Below are positions 18,429 to 27,059 of a stretch of 64,000 nt of DNA, one piece after another. Numbering within the stretch: position 1 is the first letter of the stretch; the number at the start of each line of letters is the position of its first letter. This stretch comes from Stutzerimonas chloritidismutans AW-1. GTDB taxonomy: Bacteria > Pseudomonadota > Gammaproteobacteria > Pseudomonadales > Pseudomonadaceae. Location: assembly GCF_000495915.1 (NCBI RefSeq), contig NZ_AOFQ01000016.1:56761-120760 (forward strand). Reading direction: 5' to 3'. Made by a program: the position numbers and the translations under genes. The notes below the pieces were generated by a model that saw only the letters and a list, made by a program, of their open reading frames with translations, was not told where the DNA came from and did no database searches.

Positions 18429-18848
18429 ATGCGTTTCATGGTGATGATCAAGGCCACCCCACAAACCGAAGCCGGCGAGATGCCCAGCGAGGACGTTCTC
18501 ACGGCGATGGGCCGCTACAACGAAGAACTGGCCAATGCCGGCGTGCTGCTCGGCGGCGAGGGCCTGCAGCCAAGCCGCAAGGGCGCGCGCATCCGTTTCA
18601 ACGACGGCCAGTGCAGCGTCACCGATGGCCCGTTCGCCGAAACCCGCGAGCTGATCGCCGGCTACTGGCTGTTCCAGACCGCCTCGTTGCAGGAGGCCGT
18701 CGACTGGGTCAAGCGTTGCCCGCAGTCGGCCATCGGCGATGCGGAAATCGAGATTCGCCAGATATTCGAAGCGGAAGATTTCGGCGCCGAGTTCACCCCC
18801 GAACTGCGCGAGCAGGAAGACCGCCTGCGCGCGCAACTCAATCAATGA
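18429..18848 (+). CDS. YCII-related (DGPF domain) protein
   Basis: A 139-residue cytoplasmic protein with the diagnostic DGPFAETRELIAGYW near residues 64-78 and MRFMVMIKAT at the N-terminus. The family is structurally dimeric ferredoxin-like and poorly characterised; members often sit beside VOC proteins and ECF sigma factors. Here the VOC gene follows 16 bases later, but no sigma factor is present. AAGGAG precedes the ATG. Confidence 0.88.
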   Translation: MRFMVMIKATPQTEAGEMPSEDVLTAMGRYNEELANAGVLLGGEGLQPSRKGARIRFNDGQCSVTDGPFAETRELIAGYWLFQTASLQEAVDWVKRCPQSAIGDAEIEIRQIFEAEDFGAEFTPELREQEDRLRAQLNQ

Positions 18849-18864
18849 CAGCAAGGAGCAAGCA

Positions 18865-19284
18865 ATGAAGATCACCACCTACCTCACCCTCGACGGCACC
18901 ACCCGCGAAGCGTTCACCTTCTACAAGGATGTGCTGGGCGGCACGCTGGAAATGATGACCTTTGCCCAGGCGCCGGATGCCGAGCAGTTTCCCGCCGAGT
19001 ACCGCGAGCGGATCATGCACGCCTGCCTGAACCTCGGCGATGGTGTGCTGATGGCCTCCGACTCCTTGCCCGACACCTGTGGTGGCGGGCCGTACGAAGG
19101 CATCAAGGGTTGCTCGGTTTCCCTGCATCCGAGCAGCGTTGACGAAAGCGAAAGGCTGTTCGCCGCACTGGCCGAGGGCGGCACGGTGATCATGCCGCTG
19201 GAGAAAACCTTCTGGGCCGAGCGTTTCGGCATGCTCACCGACCGCTTCGGCGTGTCGTGGATGGTTAACTGCGAGCAGGGCTGA
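18865..19284 (+). CDS. VOC family protein (PhnB/glyoxalase-like)
   Basis: The 139-residue protein has the PhnB-type vicinal-oxygen-chelate pattern: YLTLDGTTREAFTFYKDV, the middle GDGVLMASDS and the end MLTDRFGVSWMVNCEQ. The function of PhnB-like VOC proteins is generally unknown. The ATG at 18865 follows AAGGAG; a longer frame from 18739 overlaps the YCII gene and is not credible. It forms an operon with the YCII gene. Confidence 0.87.
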   Translation: MKITTYLTLDGTTREAFTFYKDVLGGTLEMMTFAQAPDAEQFPAEYRERIMHACLNLGDGVLMASDSLPDTCGGGPYEGIKGCSVSLHPSSVDESERLFAALAEGGTVIMPLEKTFWAERFGMLTDRFGVSWMVNCEQG

Positions 19285-19349
19285 AGCATTCAGCCCTTTT
19301 ACGCCGGGGACTATCGTGGTTGATTCGCATCTGGAGAGGCAGCGACTTT

Positions 19350-19364
19350 TGTTATAACGTATCG
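19350..19364. promoter_or_regulatory. Possible Zur-box-like site
   Basis: TGTTATAACGTATCG matches 12 of 15 positions of a typical gammaproteobacterial zinc-uptake-regulator site of the form TGTTATAACATAACA. It lies 63 bases before the ATG of the DUF1624 gene. The match is by eye only; it could also simply be an AT-rich promoter. Confidence 0.35.
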
Positions 19365-19426
19365 TACCTTTCGGCGGGCGCAGCGAGTCTGCGCCTGCAT
19401 TGCGATCATCCTGCTGTGAGCCGCTC

Positions 19427-20590
19427 ATGCCCTCCCTCGATTTCACTCCGCCAGCCGCGGCGCGTCTGCAATCCATCGACGCGCTGCGCGGCCTGGTGAT
19501 CCTGTTCATGCTGCTGGACCATGTCCGCGAAACCTTCCTGCTGCATATGCAGGTGTCCGACCCGATGGACGTGGCGGTCACCGAGCCGGCGTTGTTCTTC
19601 AGCCGCACCCTGGCGCATCTCTGCGCGCCGGTATTCATCTTCCTGACCGGCCTGTCGGCCTTTCTTTATGGCGAAAAGCACCAGGACCGCCGTGCAGTGT
19701 CGAGCTTTCTGCTCAAACGAGGGCTGTTTCTGGTGGCGCTCGAATTCACCCTGGTCAACTTCGCCTGGACGTTCCAGTTCCCGCCGCAGGTGATCTATCT
19801 GCAAGTGATCTGGGCGATCGGCCTGAGCATGCTGGCGCTCTCTGCACTGCTTTGGCTGCCGCGCCCTGCGCTGATCGTGCTGGGACTGGTGATCATTGGC
19901 GGCCACAACCTGCTCGACCCGCTGCAGTTCTCCGCAGACTCAACGTTGCATGTCCCCTGGGCCATCCTGCACGACCGCGGCTGGATCGAGGTTTCGGAAA
20001 ACCTGCGGCTGCGCACTTCCTACCCGCTGCTGCCGTGGATCGGCGTGATCGCCCTTGGCTACGCTGTCGGGCCCTGGTTCGCCAGGAACGCCGACCCCGA
20101 GCGACGCCAGCGCTACCTGGGCGGCTGGGCTCAAGGAGCCCTGCTGACCTTCGTTCTGCTGCGGCTGATCAACAGCTACGGCGAGCAGCCCTGGGTCGTT
20201 GGCGAGGACGGCCTGCGTACGCTGATGAGCCTGCTCAACGTCACCAAGTACCCACCGTCGCTGCTGTTCCTGTGCCTGACGCTGGGTTGCAGCCTGCTGC
20301 TCCTGCGTTACTTCGAACGCAAGCAGGACCGCGCCTGGCTGCGACCGCTCAGCGTGTTCGGCGCGGCCCCGATGTTCTTCTACCTGCTGCACCTGTACGT
20401 GCTGAAGCTACTCTACATCGCCGCCGTGGCGATCTGGGGTCTGAACCGCGGCAATCACTTCGGCTTCGATGCGGTGTGGCCGCTGTGGCTGTGTACCCTG
20501 GCGCTGGCGGTGCTGCTGTTCCCGGCGGTGCGCTGGTTCGCCGAACTCAAGGCACGGCGCAGGGACATTGCCTGGCTGAAGTACCTCTGA
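19427..20590 (+). CDS. DUF1624/HGSNAT-like membrane acyltransferase
   Basis: The protein is 387 residues with about ten TM helices. The opening RLQSIDALRGLVILFMLLDH is the hallmark of the DUF1624/heparan-alpha-glucosaminide acetyltransferase-type family, in which an early His or Asp acts in transmembrane acyl transfer. A later FFYLLHLY is also typical. It probably modifies a periplasmic sugar or lipid, unknown which. The ATG at 19427 is chosen because the conserved region begins shortly after; the ribosome site is weak. Confidence 0.82.
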   Translation: MPSLDFTPPAAARLQSIDALRGLVILFMLLDHVRETFLLHMQVSDPMDVAVTEPALFFSRTLAHLCAPVFIFLTGLSAFLYGEKHQDRRAVSSFLLKRGLFLVALEFTLVNFAWTFQFPPQVIYLQVIWAIGLSMLALSALLWLPRPALIVLGLVIIGGHNLLDPLQFSADSTLHVPWAILHDRGWIEVSENLRLRTSYPLLPWIGVIALGYAVGPWFARNADPERRQRYLGGWAQGALLTFVLLRLINSYGEQPWVVGEDGLRTLMSLLNVTKYPPSLLFLCLTLGCSLLLLRYFERKQDRAWLRPLSVFGAAPMFFYLLHLYVLKLLYIAAVAIWGLNRGNHFGFDAVWPLWLCTLALAVLLFPAVRWFAELKARRRDIAWLKYL

Positions 20591-20733
20591 AGCGGCCCTG
20601 CGACAGTGCGAGGTCCGCGGCGCTCGGCCAGCCAGCTGGTCAGGGCCGCGGCGTCGCAAAAATGCAATTGCAGCGGCGCCGGCAAAGGCTCAACCTTTCT
20701 CGGATCAGTTGAACGGCAGGAAGGAACGGCGGC

Positions 20734-21717
20734 GTGGATCTGTTATTTCTCGGCACTTCATCCGGCACCCCCACCCGCGCGCGCAATGTCACCGCCCTGG
20801 CCTTGCTGGAGGACACCGGCAAGAGCTGGTACCTGATTGACTGCGGCGAAGGCACCCAGCACCGGCTGTTGCGCACGCCGCTGTCTCTGCACGACCTGCG
20901 CGCCATCTGCATAACCCATGTACATGGCGACCACTGCTACGGCCTGCCCGGCCTGCTCGCCAGCGCCGGAATGATGGGACGCAAGGCCGCGCTGACGATC
21001 ATCGCGCCGCAGGGCATCGAAACCTGGGTGCGCGCCACGCTGGAGATGAGCCAGAGCTGGCTGGGCTACGACCTCGACTTTCACGCGGTCGAATCGCTGG
21101 GCGAGTGGCGCAACCTGAACATGCGCATCGAGGCCACCGCCCTGTCCCACCGTGTGCCCTGCTACGGCTACAGCTTCACCGAGGCCCGGCCTGATCCGCG
21201 GCTGGACATCGACCGCCTCGAACGCGACGGCGTGCCCCGCGGGCCGCTCTGGGGCCAGCTGGCACGCGGCTTCGATGTCGAGCACGAAGGCCGGAAACTG
21301 CGCAGCGACGACTACCTGAGCTTCAGCCGTGCGCCGCAACGCATCGTCATCGGCGGCGACAATGATCGTCCCGAACTGCTTGCCGACGCCTGCCGCGGCG
21401 CCCAGTTGCTGGTGCACGAGGCGACCTACACCGAAGCGGTGGCCAACGACGCGCGCAATGACTTCGGCCACAGCACGGCGGCATCGGTGGCGCGCTTTGC
21501 GCAAACGGTCGGCCTGCCGAATCTTGTGCTGACCCACTTCAGCGCGCGCTATCAGAAGAACGCCGGGCGTGGTCACTCGATCGACGACCTGTGCGCCGAA
21601 GCCAGCGCCCTTTACGCCGGTAAGCTGCTGCTTGCAGAAGACTTCATGCGCCTGCACCTCGGCAAGGACGGCCAGCTGACGCCCGTCGAGCCACCTCGCC
21701 CACGCCCGCCGCGCTGA
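20734..21717 (+). CDS. MBL-fold hydrolase, ribonuclease Z-like
   Basis: The protein has 327 residues. The N-terminus [14 protein letters not shown] and [13 protein letters not shown] match ribonuclease Z. The zinc motif [15 protein letters not shown] gives HxHxDH, with additional ligands expected at LSHR, GGDND and the late LTHFSARY. RNase Z trims tRNA 3' ends; relatives are phosphodiesterases. The start is GTG at 20734 after GGAAGGA. It follows the DUF1624 gene by 143 bases and may be transcribed with it. Confidence 0.85.
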   Translation: MDLLFLGTSSGTPTRARNVTALALLEDTGKSWYLIDCGEGTQHRLLRTPLSLHDLRAICITHVHGDHCYGLPGLLASAGMMGRKAALTIIAPQGIETWVRATLEMSQSWLGYDLDFHAVESLGEWRNLNMRIEATALSHRVPCYGYSFTEARPDPRLDIDRLERDGVPRGPLWGQLARGFDVEHEGRKLRSDDYLSFSRAPQRIVIGGDNDRPELLADACRGAQLLVHEATYTEAVANDARNDFGHSTAASVARFAQTVGLPNLVLTHFSARYQKNAGRGHSIDDLCAEASALYAGKLLLAEDFMRLHLGKDGQLTPVEPPRPRPPR

Positions 21718-21832
21718 ACCGTAAAGATCGTCTGCAAACGCAGCGCCTGCAGCCCGGCTGACTACACTGGCTGCTGCACCCGCTGTCAGCGCAAACACCC
21801 AGCATCGCTTTCGATACTCGACGGAGCCGCCG

Positions 21833-22720
21833 ATGGAACGTCTTACCGCGAAAGACTTCGCCCCCGAACTGCTCGAGCTCTACGACTTCTACGTCCACGG
21901 CAAGCTCAGCCGCCGGGAATTCCTCGACCGCGCCGCGGCCTTCACGCTGTGCAGCACGGCCGCCGTGGCGGTGCTCGATGCGCTCACGCCCAACTATGCG
22001 TTGGCCCAGCAGGTCGCCTTCACCGATCCGGACATCATCGCCGAATACGTCAGCTACCCATCGCCCAACGGCCACGGTGAGGTGCGCGCCTACCTGGCCC
22101 GTCCGGCCAAGGCCGAGGGCAAGGTGCCAGGCATCGTTGTCGTCCACGAGAATCGCGGCCTCAACCCGTACATCGAAGACGTCGCACGGCGCGTGGCCAA
22201 GGCCGGTTTCGTCGCCCTCGCACCGGACGGGCTGAGTTCGGTCGGCGGCTATCCCGGCAACGACGACAAGGGCCGCGAACTGCAGGCCGCGGTCGATCCG
22301 CAGAAACTGATGAACGACTTTTTCGCCGCCATCGAATGGCTGATGGCCCACGAAGCCACCACCGAAAAGGTCGGTATCACCGGCTTCTGCTATGGCGGTG
22401 GCGTGGCCAATGCCGCCGCGGTGGCATACCCGGAACTGGCGGCGGCAGTGCCGTTCTATGGCCGTCAGGCCAATCCGGCGGATGTGGAGAAGATTCAGGC
22501 ACCGTTGCTGTTCCAGTTCGCCGAACACGACGAGCGCGTCAATGAAACCTGGCCCGCCTATGAAGCCGCGCTCAAGGCGGCCGGCAAGCACTACGAGGCC
22601 TACATCTACCCGGGCACCCAGCATGGCTTTCACAACGACAGCACCCCGCGCTACGACGAGCAGGCGGCTGAGCTGGCCTGGCAACGCACCATCGCCTGGT
22701 TCCAGCGTTATCTGCGCTGA
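21833..22720 (+). CDS. Dienelactone hydrolase family protein with possible Tat signal
   Basis: This 295-residue enzyme has the dienelactone-hydrolase triad: GFCYGGG (nucleophile Cys), EHDERVN (Asp) and TQHGFHND (His), plus VHENRGLNPYI. Near residues 25-50 is SRREFLDRAAAF followed by a hydrophobic stretch, which resembles a twin-arginine signal with a long leading region. It therefore may be exported folded. The substrate is unknown. Confidence 0.85.
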   Translation: MERLTAKDFAPELLELYDFYVHGKLSRREFLDRAAAFTLCSTAAVAVLDALTPNYALAQQVAFTDPDIIAEYVSYPSPNGHGEVRAYLARPAKAEGKVPGIVVVHENRGLNPYIEDVARRVAKAGFVALAPDGLSSVGGYPGNDDKGRELQAAVDPQKLMNDFFAAIEWLMAHEATTEKVGITGFCYGGGVANAAAVAYPELAAAVPFYGRQANPADVEKIQAPLLFQFAEHDERVNETWPAYEAALKAAGKHYEAYIYPGTQHGFHNDSTPRYDEQAAELAWQRTIAWFQRYLR

Positions 22721-22881
22721 TGTGCTCCTGCCGTAGCGGGCCATGCCGCCAGGCTCCAACCCTGCGCTGACCTGATTTGCCTCCAGAACGCCCGCGCGTT
22801 GTCCCGCGCATCAGTGCGGCTTTCGGCTGCATTGCCTGCCCGAAGGCTGCAGCATACTGTCGATACATCCGTCACTGCATG

Positions 22882-22899
22882 TTGACGTTTACGTAAAAG
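22882..22899. promoter_or_regulatory. LiuR-like operator candidate
   Basis: TTGACGTTTACGTAAAAG contains the perfect palindrome TTTACGTAAA and resembles sites of the MerR-family regulator LiuR, which controls branched-chain amino-acid and fatty-acid degradation genes in pseudomonads (recalled, not searched). It ends 43 bases before the hydrolase ATG at 22943, and its first six bases also fit a -35 element. Confidence 0.4.
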
Positions 22900-22942
22900 A
22901 ACAGTACTGCTATGTGGTCCGCACCGCTCAGGAAAGCCCTCC

Positions 22943-23758
22943 ATGACCACTAGCGCAACGCTCGGCAACGTCCCGGCAGACCTCTGGGTACAGAGCACGC
23001 ATGGGCAGATGTTCGTCCGCAGCTGGTTCCCCGACGCCGGCGCGCTGCGCCCGAACTGCGCACCGATCCTGCTGCTGCACGAGTCGCTCGGCTGCATCGA
23101 CCAATGGAAGGATTTCCCCGCCGCGCTCGCCCAGGCTACCGGCCGCACGGTGGTCGCCTATGACCGGCTGGGCTTCGGTCGCTCCGACCGCTTGACCGCT
23201 CCGCCTGCGCCGACCTTCGTCGAGGATGAAGCCGCGCATGGCTTCGCCCAAGTGCTGGACCATCTGGGTATCGAGCGTTTTGTGGTGGTCGGTCACAGCG
23301 TCGGCGGCAGCATGGCGGTGCATTGCGCCGCGCAATATCCCGCAGCCTGCCAGGCGATGATCACGATGTCGGCGGTCACCTTCGTCGAACCCCGCACGCT
23401 GGAAGGCATCCGCCAGGCCAGAAGCTGGTTCTCCGACCCCGCACAGCGCGAACGCCTGCGCCGCTACCACGGCGAGCGCAGCGACTGGGTACTCAGCGCG
23501 TGGATCGACACCTGGCTCGCGCCCGACTTCGCCTCCTGGACCCTCGCCCACGCCCTGCCTCGAGTCCGCTGCCCGGCACTGGCCATCCATGGCGACAACG
23601 ACGAATTCGGCTCCGAACGCCACCCGCAACTGATCGCCCGGCACGCCGGCGGCCATGTCGAACAGGCGCTGCTGCCCGACGTCGGCCACGTGCCGCATCG
23701 CGAGCAGCCGGACGTAGTGCTGGAGCGGGTTGGACGGTTCTTGCGGGCGATCGGCTAA
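22943..23758 (+). CDS. Alpha/beta hydrolase
   Basis: The protein has 271 residues and no signal peptide. It shows LLLHESLG (oxyanion strand), the nucleophile elbow GHSVGG, HGDNDEFG (Asp) and DVGHVPHRE (His). It is of the broad BioH/haloalkane-dehalogenase-like esterase type. A LiuR-like palindrome lies in its promoter region, which hints at a role in acyl-CoA or branched-chain catabolism, but nothing else supports this. Confidence 0.85.
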   Translation: MTTSATLGNVPADLWVQSTHGQMFVRSWFPDAGALRPNCAPILLLHESLGCIDQWKDFPAALAQATGRTVVAYDRLGFGRSDRLTAPPAPTFVEDEAAHGFAQVLDHLGIERFVVVGHSVGGSMAVHCAAQYPAACQAMITMSAVTFVEPRTLEGIRQARSWFSDPAQRERLRRYHGERSDWVLSAWIDTWLAPDFASWTLAHALPRVRCPALAIHGDNDEFGSERHPQLIARHAGGHVEQALLPDVGHVPHREQPDVVLERVGRFLRAIG

Positions 23759-23822
23759 GGCCTTGCCTGGCGTTTCTCTCGGCGACAGGGCCTTCGGAAG
23801 GGCGGCGTTGCAGGAGGCGTCA

Positions 23823-24467
23823 TTAACGGCGGATGGTCAGCCCGATTACCCGCGAGACGACCAGGGCGATGTACATCAGCCCTGCAATTTCCTCGAGCAT
23901 GACCAGCGCCCGCGCCACAGGCCGCAGCGGCAGGATGTCACCGAGGCCAACACCGGAGAGTACGGTGACACTGAGAAACAGCAGTTCCATCCACGAGCGA
24001 GGCTCATCCGGCTGCAGGATAGCGACGAAACTGCCCGGGGCAACGAGCTGGCAGGCCGCATAGGCGTAGGCGAACGCCCACGCCAGCAGCGTGAAGGTGG
24101 CACCGACGGCAAACAGTTCGTCCGTCGTCGTGCGCTGGTCTTCCATCATGTAGCCGATCAGGCCAGCCGCCGCGTAGAAGTAGAACATCGACTCGGTCAC
24201 GACCAACGCCAGGTGCAGGCCGGGCATGGCTGTCAGTTCGACGGCAAGCGTCAGTCCGAGGATCGCAGCGGCCATCAGGAACGCCAGCGAATGCAGCGTC
24301 GGGCTCCGGTTGACGATGCGCAACGCCAGGACCAGCACTACAACGCCGAATGCACCAAAGGCAGCGCGGCCGAGCGGGGTGTTTTCCATGAAGGGGTACA
24401 GCAGGATGCCGAGCAGCTGGACAAACAGCAGCGCTGCCGAGGGATAACGCACGAGGTAGGTCAGCAT
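23823..24467 (-). CDS. Small ion channel protein (two-pore-helix type)
   Basis: The protein has 214 residues and about six hydrophobic segments. The C-terminal pore region reads WMELLFLSVTVLSGVGLGD, then a final TM helix, as in Ion_trans_2 channels. The filter is GVGLGD where classic potassium channels have GYGD or GFGD. Ion selectivity is therefore uncertain, although potassium is the default guess. The gene lies downstream of rlmE in the same direction with a 74-base gap. Confidence 0.78.
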   Translation of the reverse strand: MLTYLVRYPSAALLFVQLLGILLYPFMENTPLGRAAFGAFGVVVLVLALRIVNRSPTLHSLAFLMAAAILGLTLAVELTAMPGLHLALVVTESMFYFYAAAGLIGYMMEDQRTTTDELFAVGATFTLLAWAFAYAYAACQLVAPGSFVAILQPDEPRSWMELLFLSVTVLSGVGLGDILPLRPVARALVMLEEIAGLMYIALVVSRVIGLTIRR

Positions 24468-24541
24468 TGATTGCCCATCGATGTATCAGCCAGCTCAGAT
24501 GTAGCGGGAGCGGAACGCGCGGCAGGGCACTGAAAGTGCCC

Positions 24542-25162
24542 TTAGCCCTTGAACCCCTTCGCCACCAGATAGACCTCACGCGATCGCGGGCGCGATGCTT
24601 CCGGTTTGCGGATCGACACCTTCTCGAACGAGCTGCGCACATCCTTGAGGAAGTCGTCCGAGCCTTCGCCCTGGAAGACCTTGACCACATAGTTGCCGCC
24701 GGGCTTGAGCACCTGGCGAACCATGTCGAGGGTCAGCTCGACCAGGTACATCGAAGCGGCCTGGTCAGCGGCGGCGACGCCACTGATGTTCGGCGCGATG
24801 TCGGAGACGATCAGATCGGGCTGCCGGCCGTCGAGCATGTCGAGGATCTGCTGAAAAACGGCATCCTCGGTGAAGTCGCCCTGCACGAAGTCGACGTTAT
24901 CCAGCCCGCCCATCGGCAGAATGTCGGTCGCCAGCACCCTGCCCTTTTCACCGACGATACCGCCGGCCACCTGCGACCAGCCACCGGGAGCGGAGCCGAG
25001 GTCCATGACCAGCATGCCGGGGCGTATCAACTTGTCCTTCTCGTTCAGCTCGATCAGCTTGTAGCTGGAGCGCGAGCGCAAGCCGTCCTTCTGGGCGCGT
25101 TTGACGAAGGGATCGTTGACGTGTTCATCCAGCCAACGACGGCTGCTTTTGGATCGTTTCAT
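24542..25162 (-). CDS. rlmE: 23S rRNA (uridine-2'-O-)-methyltransferase RlmE
   Basis: The 206-residue enzyme methylates U2552 of 23S rRNA using S-adenosylmethionine. The SAM motif MDLGSAPGGWSQ is present, as are the catalytic K-D-K-E residues in SSYKLIEL, SDIAPN, VVKVFQGEG and SREVYLVAKG. Length matches E. coli RlmE (about 209). I chose the ATG at 25162, where MKRSKSS begins, over one 15 bases upstream. In most pseudomonads this gene precedes ftsH; here an ion channel follows instead. Confidence 0.92.
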   Translation of the reverse strand: MKRSKSSRRWLDEHVNDPFVKRAQKDGLRSRSSYKLIELNEKDKLIRPGMLVMDLGSAPGGWSQVAGGIVGEKGRVLATDILPMGGLDNVDFVQGDFTEDAVFQQILDMLDGRQPDLIVSDIAPNISGVAAADQAASMYLVELTLDMVRQVLKPGGNYVVKVFQGEGSDDFLKDVRSSFEKVSIRKPEASRPRSREVYLVAKGFKG

Positions 25163-25246
25163 GATAGAGCCAACCACGGAGAATCAAGGTAAGACGCGGA
25201 CCAACAGGCGCAGCAAGGCACAACCATTGGACGCAAAGTGGCCGCG

Positions 25247-25252
25247 ATTATA
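25247..25252 (-). promoter_or_regulatory. -10 element of the rlmE promoter
   Basis: TATAAT on the minus strand, within CTTATAATCGC, 85 bases before the rlmE ATG. No good -35 is visible. Confidence 0.5.
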
Positions 25253-25318
25253 AGCCGATAATGCCGCCCCGCGGGCGCTGGTCGCAGCACACAGGCCGTG
25301 GAAGGCCATCAGCGCAGC

Positions 25319-25348
25319 CTGACAGGCACGAGCGGCGACGGGTACAAT
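25319..25348 (+). promoter_or_regulatory. Sigma-70 promoter of the COG2509 flavoprotein gene
   Basis: CTGACA and TACAAT are separated by 18 bases, and the ATG follows 63 bases downstream. It is divergent from the rlmE promoter. Confidence 0.55.
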
Positions 25349-25410
25349 CCGCGCCCTACTCCCCGCCCCTTCTTCTTCCTCTGCCGGAGTCACCGGCCAG
25401 GATTACCGTC

Positions 25411-27048
25411 ATGATTCGCATCAACGAGCTGTCCCTGCCCCTCGATCATTCCGCCGATGAGCTGCGCCAGGCCATCGTCAAACGCCTGAACATCAGCGAC
25501 GCCGATCTGCTGAATTTCACCGTATTCAAGCGCAGCTACGATGCGCGCAAGAAGAACAGCGTCATTCTGTTCATCTACATCATCGATCTGGAGGCCCGCG
25601 ACGAGGCGGCGATCCTGGCGCGTTTTGCCGATGACCACAACGTGCGTCCAGCGCCAGACACCAATTACTACCCGGTAGGCCAGGCGCCAGCCAATCTGAG
25701 CGAGCGACCGCTGGTGGTGGGCTTCGGCCCCTGCGGACTGTTCGCCGCGCTGCTGCTCGCACAGATGGGCTTCAAGCCCATCGTGCTGGAGCGCGGCAAG
25801 GATGTGCGCAGCCGTACCAAGGACACCTGGGCACTGTGGCGCAAGAAGGTCCTGACGCCGGAATCCAACGTGCAGTTCGGCGAGGGCGGCGCCGGGCTGT
25901 TCTCCGACGGCAAGCTCTACAGCCAGATCAAGGACCCCAAGTTCTACGCGCGCAAGGTTGTGCACGAGTTCGTTCGTGCCGGCGCACCGGCCGAGATCAT
26001 GTATGTGAGCAAGCCGCACATCGGCACCTTCCGGCTCACCGGTGTGGTCTCGACCATGCGCGAGGAAATCATCGCCCTCGGCGGCGAAGTGCGCTTCGAG
26101 AGCAAAGTGACCGATCTCGTGATCAACGATGGCCAGCTCGAAGGCGTGGTGCTGGCCAGCGGCGAGACGATCAAGAGTCGCCATGTGGTGCTGGCGCTGG
26201 GGCACAGCTCCCGCGATACCGTGCGCATGCTGCATCGCCAGGGCGTGTTCATCGAGGCCAAGCCGTTTGCCATCGGTTTCCGCATCGAACACCCGCAGGG
26301 CATGATCGACCAAGCCCGGCTGGGCAAGTACGCCGGCCATCCGGAGCTGGGTGCTGCGGACTACAAGCTGGTGTACCACGCCAAGAACGGCCGTGCGGTC
26401 TACAGCTTCTGCATGTGCCCGGGCGGCACCGTGGTGGCCGCCACGTCCGAGCCGGGCCGCGTGGTGACCAACGGCATGAGCCAGTACTCGCGCAACGAAC
26501 GCAATGCCAATGCCGGCATCGTCGTAGGCATCAACCCTGAGCAGGATTTCCCCGGCGACCCGCTGGCCGGCGTGGAGCTGCAGGAGCGCCTGGAATCGCG
26601 CGCTTATGAGCTGGGTGGCAGCGATTACTGCGCACCCGCGCAATTGGTCGGCGACTTCATTCGCGGCGTGCCGTCTACCGCGTTCGGCGAGGTCGAGCCC
26701 TCCTACAAACCGGGCGTGCGCCTGGGCGATCTGGCGCCGTCGCTGCCCGAGTATGCAATCGAGGCCATCCGCGAAGCGCTGCCGGCGTTCGGCAAGCAGA
26801 TCCGCGGGTTCGATCGTGCTGATGCGGTGCTTACCGGCATCGAAACCCGCACCTCGTCGCCGGTGCGCATCACCCGTGACAACGAGACGTTGCAAAGCCT
26901 CAACCTGCGCGGCCTGTATCCGGCCGGCGAAGGCGCGGGTTACGCCGGTGGCATCCTTTCGGCAGGCGTGGATGGCATCAAGGTCGCCGAGGCGCTGGCC
27001 AAGTCAATGCTGGCTGAAGTGGAACACACCGAAGTGCAGAGCAACTGA
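25411..27048 (+). CDS. FAD-dependent oxidoreductase, COG2509 type
   Basis: The protein has 545 residues. An N-terminal domain of about 90 residues (MIRINELSLPLDHS) precedes a FAD-binding domain with the dinucleotide motif VVGFGPCGLFAALLLAQMG, then QFGEGGAGLFSDGKL and the C-terminal LYPAGEGAGYAGGI. These fit the uncharacterised dehydrogenases of COG2509. The cofactor is clear; substrate and pathway are unknown. The ATG at 25411 is chosen because the conserved domain begins there. A SpoU methylase follows 11 bases later, so they share an operon. Confidence 0.87.
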   Translation: MIRINELSLPLDHSADELRQAIVKRLNISDADLLNFTVFKRSYDARKKNSVILFIYIIDLEARDEAAILARFADDHNVRPAPDTNYYPVGQAPANLSERPLVVGFGPCGLFAALLLAQMGFKPIVLERGKDVRSRTKDTWALWRKKVLTPESNVQFGEGGAGLFSDGKLYSQIKDPKFYARKVVHEFVRAGAPAEIMYVSKPHIGTFRLTGVVSTMREEIIALGGEVRFESKVTDLVINDGQLEGVVLASGETIKSRHVVLALGHSSRDTVRMLHRQGVFIEAKPFAIGFRIEHPQGMIDQARLGKYAGHPELGAADYKLVYHAKNGRAVYSFCMCPGGTVVAATSEPGRVVTNGMSQYSRNERNANAGIVVGINPEQDFPGDPLAGVELQERLESRAYELGGSDYCAPAQLVGDFIRGVPSTAFGEVEPSYKPGVRLGDLAPSLPEYAIEAIREALPAFGKQIRGFDRADAVLTGIETRTSSPVRITRDNETLQSLNLRGLYPAGEGAGYAGGILSAGVDGIKVAEALAKSMLAEVEHTEVQSN

Positions 27049-27059
27049 GCGCCGCCCTG

